Notes: generated by a model from the letters alone, not told the origin. Positions 25,098 through 34,529 are shown, counted from the stretch's first letter. The stretch is DNA of 64,000 nucleotides from Ferrimonas pelagia (GCF_039543565.1 NZ_BAABJZ010000004.1:1-64000), one strand, 5' to 3'. Program-made: numbers and translations.

Positions 25098-26522
25098 ATG
25101 ACCGTTCATACCTTTGATCCCCAAGACGACACCCCGCAGGTTGCCGTCCAGCCCAACACCACGCACGCCACCAAAGTCGCTCCGGCCCTGGGCCAAGGCA
25201 GCGGCTCCCGCATTGGCTTTGTGAGCTTAGGCTGTCCCAAAAACCTGGTGGATTCCGAGCGGATCCTGACCCAGCTTCGGATCGAAGGCTACGACATCGT
25301 CAATACCTATGAAGGCGCCGATCTGGTGATCGTCAACACCTGTGGCTTCATCGACTCCGCCGTACAGGAATCGCTGGACACCATTGGCGAGGCCCTCAAG
25401 GAGAACGGTAAGGTACTGGTAACCGGCTGTTTAGGGGCGAAAGAGGATGAGATCACCCAGATCCACCCTAAAGTGCTGGGCGTCACTGGCCCGCACGCCT
25501 ATGAGATGGTACTGGAGCAAGTGCATGCGCACTTACCTAAGCCTGAGCACGATCCCATGACCTCCCTCATTCCGGATCACGGTGTCAAGCTGACCCCGCG
25601 TCACTACGCCTATTTGAAGATCAGTGAAGGCTGTAACCACAAGTGCACCTTCTGCATCATCCCATCCATGCGCGGCGATCTGGACAGCCGTCCGATCGGC
25701 AACGTGCTGGATGAAGCCAAGCGCCTCAAAGACGCCGGCGTCAAAGAGCTGCTGGTGATCAGCCAGGACACAGGCGCCTATGGTGTCGATACCAAGCACC
25801 GTACCGGCTTTTGGAACGGCATGCCGGTCAAAACCGCCATGCTGGAGCTGTGTCAGAAACTGGCCGAGTTTGGCATTTGGGTGCGACTGCACTACGTCTA
25901 CCCTTACCCGCATGTGGCCGATCTGATGCCCTTGATGGCCGAAGGCAAGATCCTGCCCTACTTGGATATCCCATTCCAGCACGCCAGCCCAAGCGTATTG
26001 AAGCTGATGAAGCGCCCCGGCAATGCCGAGCGCACGCTGGAACAGATCAAAGCTTGGCGAGCGCAGTGTCCGGATCTGGTGATCCGCTCCACCTTCATCG
26101 TCGGTTTCCCCGGTGAAACTGAAGAAGACTTCCAACTGCTGCTGGACTGGCTAGAAGAGGCCCAGCTCGATCGCGTCGGCTGCTTTAAGTACAGCCCGGT
26201 GGAAGGCGCTAAGGCCAACGAGATTGAAGATCAGATCTCCGAAGAGGTAAAGGAAGAGCGTTACCAACGCTTTATGGCCGTACAGGCGCGGATCAGCCGA
26301 GATAAGTTGGCGGATCGCGTCGGTCAGGAGATGTTGGTGATGGTCGATGAGATCGGTGAAGACGGCGCCATTGGCCGCAGCTATGCCGATGCGCCGGAGA
26401 TCGACGGCAAGGTGGTGATCGGCGGCGAGTACGATCTCAACCCTGGCGACATGGTCTGGGTCAGCATCGAATTCTCTGACGATCACGATCTATTTGGCAC
26501 TTTGGTCGAAGACGACGCGTGA
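25098..26522 (+). CDS. rimO: Ribosomal protein uS12 methylthiotransferase RimO
   Basis: A radical-SAM enzyme that adds a methylthio group to an aspartate of ribosomal protein S12. The 474-residue protein has the UPF0004 domain (about 38-150, with SLGCPKNLVDSER) and the radical-SAM core with CNHKCTFCIIPSMRG. A C-terminal TRAM domain (about 405-474) follows. The three Cys of CxxxCxxC and the three N-terminal-domain Cys are present. It carries about 30 extra, low-complexity residues at the N terminus compared with E. coli RimO, with no internal start that would remove them. Confidence 0.95.
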   Translation: MTVHTFDPQDDTPQVAVQPNTTHATKVAPALGQGSGSRIGFVSLGCPKNLVDSERILTQLRIEGYDIVNTYEGADLVIVNTCGFIDSAVQESLDTIGEALKENGKVLVTGCLGAKEDEITQIHPKVLGVTGPHAYEMVLEQVHAHLPKPEHDPMTSLIPDHGVKLTPRHYAYLKISEGCNHKCTFCIIPSMRGDLDSRPIGNVLDEAKRLKDAGVKELLVISQDTGAYGVDTKHRTGFWNGMPVKTAMLELCQKLAEFGIWVRLHYVYPYPHVADLMPLMAEGKILPYLDIPFQHASPSVLKLMKRPGNAERTLEQIKAWRAQCPDLVIRSTFIVGFPGETEEDFQLLLDWLEEAQLDRVGCFKYSPVEGAKANEIEDQISEEVKEERYQRFMAVQARISRDKLADRVGQEMLVMVDEIGEDGAIGRSYADAPEIDGKVVIGGEYDLNPGDMVWVSIEFSDDHDLFGTLVEDDA

Positions 26523-26531
26523 TCCCCCACG

Positions 26532-26558
26532 AAAAAGGCCGCGTTTGCGGCCTTTTTT
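26532..26558 (+). terminator. rimO terminator
   Basis: Stem AAAAAGGCCGC/GCGGCCTTTTT with loop GTTT and a terminal T run, 10 nt after the rimO stop. Confidence 0.92.
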
Positions 26559-26743
26559 AGCGCCATTGAAACCCGTTCGCTGCCATTCGCCAACATTACC
26601 CACCAGTAGCGTGCAACGTGCGGGCTACATCCGCCAGTTTTCACTTGTTTTTGATGCCGACGTACTTCTACAATCCTCGGTCGCAAAGCTGACACCAATA
26701 AATAAAACCAGATCAGCACAATTTTTCATTATGGAAGTTACGC

Positions 26744-28342
26744 ATGAGTTCAAAGTCGATTGATACCGGTGCTGAAGCCGGTGTAGAACAAAGTGGCGCG
26801 TTTCGACGTTTCCTGGATGTGGTAGAGCGGCTCGGTAACCTGCTGCCTCACCCCATCACCCTGTTTGCCATCTTCTGCGCTGGCGTGATCCTGCTCTCCG
26901 GGATCGCGAGTTTCTTTGGTCTGTCCGTGGGCGATCCGCGTTCGCTGGACCCCGTAACGCAGCTACCGACAGAGCAGATCACCGTATTTAGCTTGCTCAG
27001 TGCCGAGGGCCTGCGCATGATCGTCTCGAATATGGTCACCAACTTCACCGGCTTTGCTCCGCTGGGTACCGTGCTGGTGGCCCTGCTGGGTGTTGGCGTT
27101 GCCGAACGTGCAGGCTTGATCTCTGCGGCGCTGCGCGGCCTAGTGATGGGCGCTTCACCACGCCTGGTAACCTTTATTGTCGTCTTCGCCGGGATCATCT
27201 CCAACACCGCATCCGAGCTCGGCTATGTGGTGCTGGTGCCGCTGGCCGCGATGATGTTCCACTCGCTGGGACGCCACCCTTTGGCTGGCCTGGCGGCCGC
27301 CTTTGCCGGTGTGTCCGGCGGCTATTCAGCCAACCTGCTGCTGGGTACCGTCGACCCGCTACTGTCTGGGATCACCGAAACCGCGGCCCACATCATCGAT
27401 CCAACCTATACCGTTGGCCCTGAAGCCAACTGGTTCTTCATGATCGTCTCCACCTTTGTGGTCTCCGGTCTGGCGATGTTCGTCACCGAAAAGATCGTCG
27501 AGCCGCGCTTGGGCAAATACGATGTGTCCGAAGCCGCCGAAGACGTCGAGCATGACGAGATGGCGGCACTGAGCGAGTCAGAGAAGCGTGGCCTGAAAGC
27601 CGCCGGTCTGACCATTCTGGGTCTGTCCGTTCTGCTGGCGCTGTCCGTGGTGCCGGAGTGGGGCCCGCTGCGTCACCCAGAAACCGGTCTTGTGGCTGGC
27701 TCGCCGTTCCTGCGCGGGATCGTGGTGTTCATCTTCTTCTTCTTCGCCATTCCCGGCATGATCTACGGCCGCATCGTGGGCACCATCAAGAACGATCGTG
27801 ATGTGATCGACGCGATGAGCCATTCCATGTCGACCATGGGCATGTACATCGTACTGGTGTTCTTTGCGTCTCAGTTCGTGGCTTACTTTAGCTGGACCAA
27901 TCTGGGGGCGATCACCGCTGTGGGCGGCGCCAGCTTCCTCAACAGCATCGGTCTGGACGGCCCACTGCTGTTCATCTGCTTTATCATGGTGTGCGCCTTT
28001 ATCAACCTGATGGTGGGCTCCGCGTCGGCTCAATGGGCGGTCACGGCGCCGATCTTCGTGCCGATGCTGATGCTGGTCGGCTACGCGCCAGAGACCATTC
28101 AGGCGGCGTACCGGATCGGTGACTCGGTCACCAATATCATCACCCCGATGATGAGCTACTTTGGCCTGATCCTGGCCGTGGCCACCCGCTACAAGAAGAA
28201 CTTGGGGATCGGCACACTGGTCGCGACCATGCTGCCATACTCCTTGGTGCTGTTCGTCGGCTGGACGTTGCTGTTCGTGATCTACGTCTTCGTCTTGGGC
28301 TTGCCGGTTGGCCCAGGCTCACCGACCTATTACACCTTGTAA
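26744..28342 (+). CDS. AbgT-family transporter
   Basis: An inner-membrane carrier of the AbgT (p-aminobenzoyl-glutamate transporter) family. Characterised members import p-aminobenzoyl-glutamate or export sulphonamides. The 532-residue protein begins with the family-typical RFLDVVERLGNLLPHPITLF and has about 11-13 hydrophobic segments. A conserved re-entrant region contains GSASAQWAVTAPIFVPMLML (about 425-444). Flanking terminators make it a single-gene unit. The substrate cannot be told from sequence. Confidence 0.9.
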   Translation: MSSKSIDTGAEAGVEQSGAFRRFLDVVERLGNLLPHPITLFAIFCAGVILLSGIASFFGLSVGDPRSLDPVTQLPTEQITVFSLLSAEGLRMIVSNMVTNFTGFAPLGTVLVALLGVGVAERAGLISAALRGLVMGASPRLVTFIVVFAGIISNTASELGYVVLVPLAAMMFHSLGRHPLAGLAAAFAGVSGGYSANLLLGTVDPLLSGITETAAHIIDPTYTVGPEANWFFMIVSTFVVSGLAMFVTEKIVEPRLGKYDVSEAAEDVEHDEMAALSESEKRGLKAAGLTILGLSVLLALSVVPEWGPLRHPETGLVAGSPFLRGIVVFIFFFFAIPGMIYGRIVGTIKNDRDVIDAMSHSMSTMGMYIVLVFFASQFVAYFSWTNLGAITAVGGASFLNSIGLDGPLLFICFIMVCAFINLMVGSASAQWAVTAPIFVPMLMLVGYAPETIQAAYRIGDSVTNIITPMMSYFGLILAVATRYKKNLGIGTLVATMLPYSLVLFVGWTLLFVIYVFVLGLPVGPGSPTYYTL

Positions 28343-28359
28343 TCGCCACGGCGTTTATC

Positions 28360-28389
28360 AAAAAGCCCGCGACTGGTCGCGGGCTTTTT
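28360..28389 (+). terminator. Terminator of the AbgT-family gene
   Basis: The 14-bp stem AAAAAGCCCGCGAC/GTCGCGGGCTTTTT with a 2-nt loop. Because it is symmetric it could also stop transcription from the opposite side, after smrA. Confidence 0.92.
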
Positions 28390-28454
28390 GCTGTCTGGTG
28401 TCCCGTGCGGCACAGAAGGCTTGCCAAAGGGAGCGGCAGAGCGACTGGCGACAC

Positions 28455-29033
28455 TCAGCCCTTTTGGTGCCGCTCCCGATTCTCCTGCTTCTGCCTCGCG
28501 CTCTTGCGCATCAAGACATACACCGCGCCGGTCCCTCCGTGCTGCCGCAGGGCACTGTGGTAGGCCAACACCTCAGGGACATTGGGCAGCCATTTGGCCA
28601 AGTAGCTCTTAAGTACGCCGCGAAACGGCTTTGAGTTAAGTCCTTTGCCATGCAGTACCAAAGCACAGCGGATGTCATTGCGTTGACAATCGGCGACAAA
28701 CTGCAGCAAGGCACGCCGCGCCTGTTCAACCGTGTGGCCATGCAGATCGAGCCGAGCATCGATCTCATACTTACCGAGTCGGAGATTTTTATACACCCCG
28801 TGCTGCATGCCGCCGCGGGTCCAGCCGATCACGTCTTCCGGATCGATCGGCTCAACCGCTTCTAGCGACAGCTCATCGCTGGCTTCGGCCGACTCCGCCA
28901 TCGCCGCGCGCCGGCGCGCCAACTGGGCTTCGGTCACACTGGTCGCTGCCCTATCCACCACCTTGTCGCCTGTGCTCATGGGTACCACATCCGACATGGC
29001 TTCAAGAAACTGTGAGTGTTCATGCTGATCCAT
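28455..29033 (-). CDS. smrA: Smr-domain DNA endonuclease SmrA (YdaL)
   Basis: A 192-residue protein with an N-terminal linker and a C-terminal Smr domain (about 92-170), related to the C terminus of MutS2 and having nicking endonuclease activity in E. coli SmrA. Visible motifs are LDLHGHTVEQAR, the GKG segment LHGKGLNSKP, and LAYHSALRQHGGTGAVYVLM. The C terminus is basic. It is convergent with the AbgT gene. The physiological role of SmrA is not settled. Confidence 0.92.
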   Translation of the reverse strand: MDQHEHSQFLEAMSDVVPMSTGDKVVDRAATSVTEAQLARRRAAMAESAEASDELSLEAVEPIDPEDVIGWTRGGMQHGVYKNLRLGKYEIDARLDLHGHTVEQARRALLQFVADCQRNDIRCALVLHGKGLNSKPFRGVLKSYLAKWLPNVPEVLAYHSALRQHGGTGAVYVLMRKSARQKQENRERHQKG

Positions 29034-29154
29034 TGAGATCCCCTTAAGCCTATCGTTGTTCTAAGGCAATTATACCCTCACTGCCAGCCCCCCGATCCAG
29101 CACCGCATCACATTGGCGCGCCCCCCTGTTGCCAGCCGCGGGCGCAATCACACT

Positions 29155-29178
29155 TTGTAAAGCTTTGCCGCTTTACAA
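29155..29178. promoter_or_regulatory. Inverted repeat upstream of the NTF2-like gene
   Basis: A perfect 9-bp inverted repeat TTGTAAAGC-TTTGCC-GCTTTACAA, 55 nt before the TTG start at 29233. It has no T run, so an operator or 5'-leader hairpin is more likely than a terminator. Confidence 0.45.
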
Positions 29179-29232
29179 CTGAGTGAGGTACGTCATGATT
29201 GTTAACAACTTGCCATCATTGAGGCTGAGATC

Positions 29233-29790
29233 TTGCTACTGCGAAGCGGCTTACTTATCGTCGCCCTGCTTATGGGCCAACACGCCCTCGCCGCCGAGTT
29301 GGATCAGCAGATCAATCAGATCTACGACCGCTTCGTCACCGCCTACCAAACGCTGGATGCCAGCCCATTGATGACCCAATACCGCGATGACGCCTGCATG
29401 ATGGGGGTGTCCGAAAAGGATGGTTTTTTTACCGGTAAAGATGAGATCGAGATAGCCTATCAACGCTGGTTCGATCGGATCAAGGCGCGAGAAGGCGCCA
29501 TCGACATCCGATTTCGGGTGATCAGTCGGCAGACGCAGCAACAACGGGTGACCGACGCCGGGTTCTATCTGATCCGCTACAGCCCGGACAACGAGCACCA
29601 TCAAGCCGCGACCGAGTTTGCGGGAAAGTTCATCATGAATTTTCAGCATGACCAAGACGCAAGCTGGCAGATCAGCATTGATTCAGCCAGTCGGGTCAAA
29701 GCGGAGCTGTTCCATCAGGCCGTTGCGCAAGAAGGGCTGTACTTCGCAGCGCCGTTCACGATAATGGCGGCAACACCCAATCAACCTTAA
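29233..29790 (+). CDS. Secreted NTF2-like (SnoaL-type) protein
   Basis: A 185-residue protein with a signal peptide (about 1-20, ending HALAAE) followed by an NTF2/SnoaL-like fold (about 22-155). Motifs are IYDRFVTAYQTLD, then FFTGKDEIEIAYQRWFDRI, then a terminal beta sheet. Such domains form a conical pocket for small ligands, and no catalytic residues can be assigned here. The start is TTG, with GAGG 8 nt upstream. No in-frame ATG gives a signal peptide. It precedes ychJ by 5 nt and is probably co-transcribed. Confidence 0.75.
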   Translation: MLLRSGLLIVALLMGQHALAAELDQQINQIYDRFVTAYQTLDASPLMTQYRDDACMMGVSEKDGFFTGKDEIEIAYQRWFDRIKAREGAIDIRFRVISRQTQQQRVTDAGFYLIRYSPDNEHHQAATEFAGKFIMNFQHDQDASWQISIDSASRVKAELFHQAVAQEGLYFAAPFTIMAATPNQP

Positions 29791-29795
29791 CAACC

Positions 29796-30257
29796 ATGAT
29801 CTTATGCCCTTGCGGTAGTAGCCAAACCTACCCACAGTGTTGCCAACCCCTTCACCAAGGAAAGCAGAGCGCAACCAGCCCAGAGCAGTTGATGCGCTCG
29901 CGTTATTGCGCCTACGTGCAGCACCAAACCCACTATCTGCTCGACACCCACCACCCGGACTACCGTGACGGATTAACCCTCGATGCCTTGGCCGAAGCCT
30001 GTGAAACAACAAGCTGGGATCATCTCGAGATCGTGATGGCGCCGCCGGTGCAGGGCAATGAAGGAACGGTGGAGTTTAAGGCCTGGTATCAGCAACCCGA
30101 AGGCTTAGGCGTGCTGCATGAGCGTTCACGCTTCCTGCGGGAGAACCAACAATGGTTTTACTGTGATGGCGAATTTGGGCCCGCAGCGCTCAAAGCCGGC
30201 CGCAATGATCCCTGCCCTTGTGGCTCGGGAAAAAAATTTAAGCGATGCTGCGGCTAA
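29796..30257 (+). CDS. YchJ-family SEC-C motif protein
   Basis: A 153-residue member of the YchJ/UPF0225 family. It has a SEC-C zinc motif at each end: CPCGSSQTYPQCC (about 4-16) and CPCGSGKKFKRCC (about 140-152). An NTF2-like YchJ middle domain lies between them (about 28-130, with LMRSRYCAYV). SEC-C binds zinc and in SecA contacts SecB. The cellular role of YchJ is not established. Its last 20 bases overlap tail-to-tail with the GGDEF-EAL gene. Confidence 0.92.
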   Translation: MILCPCGSSQTYPQCCQPLHQGKQSATSPEQLMRSRYCAYVQHQTHYLLDTHHPDYRDGLTLDALAEACETTSWDHLEIVMAPPVQGNEGTVEFKAWYQQPEGLGVLHERSRFLRENQQWFYCDGEFGPAALKAGRNDPCPCGSGKKFKRCCG

Positions 30258-32412
30258 CGGGCTCCGGCGATTGCTGCGCCAGCAAGCCTTCGATGATCTG
30301 AGGCAATACCGCTTTGCTATAGAGGAAACCTTGGGCCTGATCGCAGAGGTGGCGTCGCAAGAACGTCGCCTGAAACTCGTTTTCGACCCCCTCGGCCGTG
30401 ATCGACAACCCCAGCGCTTTCCCCATGGCGATTATCGCCGGCACGATCTGCCGGCTTTCGCTGGACCCTTCGAGATCGGCCACAAAGGTGCGATCGATCT
30501 TCAGCTTGTCGACCGGCAACTGCTTCAGATAACTCATTGAGCTGTAGCCGGTACCAAAGTCATCGATGGCCAATACCAGTCCCAACTCCCCAAGTTGATC
30601 ACACAACTGATTCACCCGCTCGAGATCTTCCATCAAGCTGGTTTCGGTGATCTCGAGCACCAAGGTGCCCGGCCGGATCCGATAACGGTTCAACTGTGAC
30701 CAGCAGATCTCAAACAGATCCTCCGACAGCAGCTGTTTCACTGACACATTGACGTGCATCTGAAACCGCGGCCAGCGCCGTTGCCACAGGTGAAGCTGAT
30801 ACAGGGCCGACTCCAGCACCCAACGGCCGATCCCCTGGATATGGCCCGTTTGCTCCGCCAACTCGATAAAGCGCCCCGGGTACATCAGGCCAAGCTGGGG
30901 GTGCTGCCAGCGTAACAAGGCTTCGGTACCCATGATCCGATCCGTTTTCATATCCATCACAGGCTGATACATCAACTGAAACTGACGCCGCGACAGGGCC
31001 TCATCAAGATCGGACTCTATCTGAGTCCGGCCGCGATACTCGGTCAGCAACGGCAGATCAAACACCCAACAGCAGCGCCGCTTTTTGGCCTCTGCCATCG
31101 CCAGATCCAGCGCCACCAAAGGGCTGATCTCATCCAGTGGCTGCGACGCCTGCCAACCTGCCACGGACACGCCAATATTGACCCGCCGTTGCTCAATACT
31201 GAATGGCCCCTCCAGTCGTTTCCTCATTGTCTCCGCCAATGCCTCGAGCGGTAGGGTTGGCGCCTGGCTGAACGCGACCACAAACTCATCCGCGCCGATC
31301 CGATAGAGTCGATGCTCACCCAGCCGGGTACTGCCATAACTCAAGCGCCGCGCGAACTCGATCAGCACCTTGTCGCCGATCGGATCGCCATAGCCATCGT
31401 TGACCGACTTAAACCCGTTGAGATCGAACAGCAGCATGGCCTCGGCCGCTCGCTCTTTTAGGTCACGCTGGAGGCAGTAACGGTTATACAGCCCGGTCAA
31501 CTGGCAGCGCCACGCTAACCGCTCAAGCTCATGCCGGTGCTTATGGCTACCGGTGAGCTCCTCGGACGCCAGCAGCACAAAGCGTTCCTGCTGATCCGTC
31601 ACTATGGTGCTGAGCTGGAAGCGAAACCAGTGCTCAGTACCGTCATGGCGCTGCATGCTGATCTCACCCGATTGCTCGCCTTGGGCGATCGCAGCTTGCA
31701 GCAGTTGCTCAGCCCGCTGCGGATGCTGCTGAAACACCCCCAACTCACGCACCGGCTGATCGACCACCTGCTCTCGAGCTTGGCCCACAAAAGCCAGGTA
31801 GGCCTCATTGGCGTAAACCACCTTGAGACTGTTGATCTCAGCGATAATGATCCGCCGCGTCGATTGGTCAATGGCAAACTTAAACAGATCGAGCCAGTTG
31901 CGTTGTTCCGAGCCGCGCTCACGTCCCAGCGCCAAGGTTAACTGATGGCCCACCTGGGACAGCCACTGAACTTCGGCGTCCTGCCAACGCCGAGGGGATA
32001 ACGACTCGACGCAGAGGATCCCCACCATTTTGCCATTCAGGTATAACCCCACATCCAGCATACTGTGGATCCCATGGGGGATGAGGTAGCCAGGATTGAG
32101 CGCCGCCGTCGCCGGATGGAGACGAGCCGAGTCGGCCTTGAGAATGGCATGCGTGTGAAGAAAGTCGAAATAGGAAGGAAACTCAGAGGAGCGCAGTGGA
32201 CGATCCTCGATCGGCGCGCCTTGACGCTGGTAACGACACACCGGCATTAATGTCTGCAATGTGTCATCAAACAGCCAGACCGAACTGGTTCCTACGGCCA
32301 GCTCCCCACACATCAACTCCGCCGCAATTTGGGCCATCGCCGCAAAGGAGGTGTGGCCGCTATTAAGGCTACGTTCCAGTTTGATTAAAGCGTTGGTGCG
32401 TCCCTGCTCCAT
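30238..32412 (-). CDS. GAF-PAS-GGDEF-EAL cyclic-di-GMP turnover protein
   Basis: A soluble 724-residue regulator of c-di-GMP. An N-terminal GAF domain (about 8-165), a PAS domain (about 175-290), GGDEF (about 305-450) and EAL (about 465-715) follow in order. The GGDEF signature reads GADEF, a substitution expected to weaken or abolish cyclase activity. The EAL signature EALLRW, the DDFGTGYSS motif and downstream acidic residues are intact, so phosphodiesterase activity is likely. It has no membrane segment. The start codon at 32412 has only a weak Shine-Dalgarno sequence. Confidence 0.92.
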   Translation of the reverse strand: MEQGRTNALIKLERSLNSGHTSFAAMAQIAAELMCGELAVGTSSVWLFDDTLQTLMPVCRYQRQGAPIEDRPLRSSEFPSYFDFLHTHAILKADSARLHPATAALNPGYLIPHGIHSMLDVGLYLNGKMVGILCVESLSPRRWQDAEVQWLSQVGHQLTLALGRERGSEQRNWLDLFKFAIDQSTRRIIIAEINSLKVVYANEAYLAFVGQAREQVVDQPVRELGVFQQHPQRAEQLLQAAIAQGEQSGEISMQRHDGTEHWFRFQLSTIVTDQQERFVLLASEELTGSHKHRHELERLAWRCQLTGLYNRYCLQRDLKERAAEAMLLFDLNGFKSVNDGYGDPIGDKVLIEFARRLSYGSTRLGEHRLYRIGADEFVVAFSQAPTLPLEALAETMRKRLEGPFSIEQRRVNIGVSVAGWQASQPLDEISPLVALDLAMAEAKKRRCCWVFDLPLLTEYRGRTQIESDLDEALSRRQFQLMYQPVMDMKTDRIMGTEALLRWQHPQLGLMYPGRFIELAEQTGHIQGIGRWVLESALYQLHLWQRRWPRFQMHVNVSVKQLLSEDLFEICWSQLNRYRIRPGTLVLEITETSLMEDLERVNQLCDQLGELGLVLAIDDFGTGYSSMSYLKQLPVDKLKIDRTFVADLEGSSESRQIVPAIIAMGKALGLSITAEGVENEFQATFLRRHLCDQAQGFLYSKAVLPQIIEGLLAQQSPEPVSRSIA

Positions 32413-32433
32413 CCCGGCTTCATCCAGCTCAAG

Positions 32434-32468
32434 TAAAAAACAAGGTTTACACTAGCGCGTAAACCTTG
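32434..32468 (-). terminator. Terminator of the DUF406 gene
   Basis: The 10-bp stem CAAGGTTTAC/GTAAACCTTG is followed on the minus strand by TTTTTTAC. It lies between the DUF406 gene and the GGDEF-EAL start. Confidence 0.88.
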
Positions 32469-32500
32469 CTTATTCAACAGCTTGTAGTTTGATGATACGG

Positions 32501-32782
32501 TTAGCCTAGCGCCATCTCGAAGATCAATCGTTCAGCCGCACATGAGAAGCTCAAGCGGCCTGTCAGGCGCTGAGCATCCTGCTCCCATTCCGAGGCGATC
32601 TGCACATCACTGAACCGCTGCTTCGCGTTTGCGGCGATGGCATCGAACTGCGCTTGGGCACTGACTTGGTCCGTCGACGCGATCGGCAAGACAAGTACAT
32701 TGTCCTCTTCGGCGATCACCGTACCGATCTCCATAAACGAGCCACAGCAATCCTGAACCGTATCCAGTGTTTTATTTTCCAC
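32501..32782 (-). CDS. DUF406 family protein (YfcZ/YiiS type)
   Basis: A 93-residue cytoplasmic protein of the YfcZ/YiiS family, function unknown. Family features are an N-terminal CCGSFMEIGTVI segment with paired cysteines, and a C-terminal FSCAAERLIFEMALG. Length is normal for the family. It is monocistronic, with its own terminator. YfcZ sits next to fadL in E. coli, but no such gene is adjacent here. Confidence 0.85.
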   Translation of the reverse strand: MENKTLDTVQDCCGSFMEIGTVIAEEDNVLVLPIASTDQVSAQAQFDAIAANAKQRFSDVQIASEWEQDAQRLTGRLSFSCAAERLIFEMALG

Positions 32783-32911
32783 GTTGACCTCAATTCACAC
32801 TTAGGTTTGTCGTGTGATTATAGGCACTGCCCCAGCAATAACTGGGAGCAGGGTCACAGCCACAAGGTCACCGTCCGCGAGACATTCGCTTGCGGCAATC
32901 GAGTCGCTCTA

Positions 32912-33409
32912 TTATGCGGTGGAATGCAAGTATTGGCTTTGCAAACGTTGCTGGGCAATGAGATCAGCCAAGTCCATCTGTGGCGGCAGCGTTTTCATCT
33001 GCTCTTTAATGGCTTCCTGCTTGCCGGCCCAGGGCTCGGCGTTATTGAGTGCTTGCTGCAGACCGTAGGGATATTCACCCCGAACATCCAATGCCGCGGG
33101 TCGCAAGCAGTCTTGCAAGCGCGACTGGGTCAACCCCCCTTGTTGAAAGGCGTCAGCCACCTCGATGGAGTGGCTCGCATCCTTATACTCTTGCTGCGCA
33201 GGTAACGGCTCAGCCAATTCAAATCGCTGACGCATCGAACGGGGCTCGCTTTGCTCGGTGCGATCCAGCTGAAATTGGCTCTGAAAACGTACATCCTGAA
33301 CCATCATCGACAGCAACAGGCCAAAATCCCCGCGGCGGTTCTCATGGACCGCTTGGCTTAGGGAACTGCCCAGTTGCAATTCGTTGATTAAAATGGCGTC
33401 AGGACGCAT
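32912..33409 (-). CDS. Conserved-looking hypothetical protein
   Basis: A 165-residue, Gln-rich, hydrophilic protein without signal peptide or membrane helix. It contains a segment RGEYPYGLQQALNNAEPW and a Gln/Leu-rich helical C terminus. I recognise no family. GC content and codon use match the neighbours, and the frame is open with a normal start, so it is probably real. It lies between the DUF406 gene and the tRNA-Tyr array. Confidence 0.65.
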   Translation of the reverse strand: MRPDAILINELQLGSSLSQAVHENRRGDFGLLLSMMVQDVRFQSQFQLDRTEQSEPRSMRQRFELAEPLPAQQEYKDASHSIEVADAFQQGGLTQSRLQDCLRPAALDVRGEYPYGLQQALNNAEPWAGKQEAIKEQMKTLPPQMDLADLIAQQRLQSQYLHSTA

Positions 33410-33491
33410 AGAAAATATCCAAAAATCATCGGTTCATAAGGTTTATCGCCTTAAGCCCTCAAAACTTTAGAAATAATTTGTCCTTGAAGGC

Positions 33492-33519
33492 TTTACAGAT
33501 CCGTTTCGGCTGATAATAT
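33492..33519 (+). promoter_or_regulatory. sigma70 promoter of the tRNA-Tyr array
   Basis: -35 TTTACA and -10 TAATAT with a 16-nt spacer, followed by a GC-rich discriminator (ACGCCCCGC), as expected of a stringently controlled tRNA operon. Confidence 0.7.
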
Positions 33520-33534
33520 ACGCCCCGCACTTGA

Positions 33535-33619
33535 GGAGGGGTTCCCGAGTGGCCAAAGGGAACAGACTGTAAATCTGTCGGCTCTGCCTTCGAAGGTTCG
33601 AATCCTTCTCCCTCCACCA
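33535..33619 (+). tRNA. tRNA-Tyr (GTA), copy 1
   Basis: An 85-nt class II tRNA with encoded CCA, anticodon loop CTGTAAA and a long variable arm. Anticodon stem type a (outer pair A-T). Confidence 0.97.
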
Positions 33620-33667
33620 TCTGCTCATTCACCTGAGCCCTGTGCACACAATTTAGCAACACCCCGT

Positions 33668-33752
33668 GGAGGGGTTCCCGAGTGGCCAAAGGGAACAGAC
33701 TGTAAATCTGTCGGCTCTGCCTTCGAAGGTTCGAATCCTTCTCCCTCCACCA
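33668..33752 (+). tRNA. tRNA-Tyr (GTA), copy 2
   Basis: An 85-nt class II tRNA with encoded CCA, identical to copy 1 (type a stem). It is preceded by a 48-nt spacer different from the later 87-88-nt spacers. Confidence 0.97.
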
Positions 33753-33839
33753 TCTTTCTCGCTGATGCTCATGCGTCATCGAAACACAATTTGGCGCACC
33801 GTCCTTTGGCTTTGGTGCACCAATATAGCAACACCCCGT

Positions 33840-33924
33840 GGAGGGGTTCCCGAGTGGCCAAAGGGATCAGACTGTAAATCTGACGGCTCCGCCTTCGAAG
33901 GTTCGAATCCTTCTCCCTCCACCA
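33840..33924 (+). tRNA. tRNA-Tyr (GTA), copy 3
   Basis: An 85-nt class II tRNA with encoded CCA. Type b: the outer anticodon-stem pair is T-A instead of A-T (both sides changed), and the variable arm has CTCC instead of CTCT. Confidence 0.97.
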
Positions 33925-34012
33925 TTTTTCTCGCTGATGCTCACGCGTCATCGAAACACAATTTGGTACACCGTCCTTTGGCTTTTGGTGCACCGATATA
34001 GCAACACCCCGT

Positions 34013-34097
34013 GGAGGGGTTCCCGAGTGGCCAAAGGGAACAGACTGTAAATCTGTCGGCTCTGCCTTCGAAGGTTCGAATCCTTCTCCCTCCACCA
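34013..34097 (+). tRNA. tRNA-Tyr (GTA), copy 4
   Basis: An 85-nt class II tRNA with encoded CCA, type a stem. Confidence 0.97.
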
Positions 34098-34184
34098 TCT
34101 TTCTCGCTGATGCTCACGCGTCATCGAAACACAATTTGGCGCACCGTCCTTTGGCTTTGGTGCACCAATATAGCAACACCCCGT

Positions 34185-34269
34185 GGAGGGGTTCCCGAGT
34201 GGCCAAAGGGAACAGACTGTAAATCTGTCGGCTCTGCCTTCGAAGGTTCGAATCCTTCTCCCTCCACCA
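34185..34269 (+). tRNA. tRNA-Tyr (GTA), copy 5
   Basis: An 85-nt class II tRNA with encoded CCA, type a stem. It is part of the duplicated a-b block. Confidence 0.97.
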
Positions 34270-34356
34270 TCTTTCTCGCTGATGCTCACGCGTCATCGAA
34301 ACACAATTTGGCGCACCGTCCTTTGGCTTTGGTGCACCAATATAGCAACACCCCGT

Positions 34357-34441
34357 GGAGGGGTTCCCGAGTGGCCAAAGGGATCAGACTGTAAATCTGA
34401 CGGCTCCGCCTTCGAAGGTTCGAATCCTTCTCCCTCCACCA
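34357..34441 (+). tRNA. tRNA-Tyr (GTA), copy 6
   Basis: An 85-nt class II tRNA with encoded CCA, type b stem with the compensatory change. Its downstream spacer matches that of copy 3. Confidence 0.97.
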
Positions 34442-34529
34442 TTTTTCTCGCTGATGCTCACGCGTCATCGAAACACAATTTGGTACACCGTCCTTTGGCT
34501 TTTGGTGCACCGATATAGCAACACCCCGT

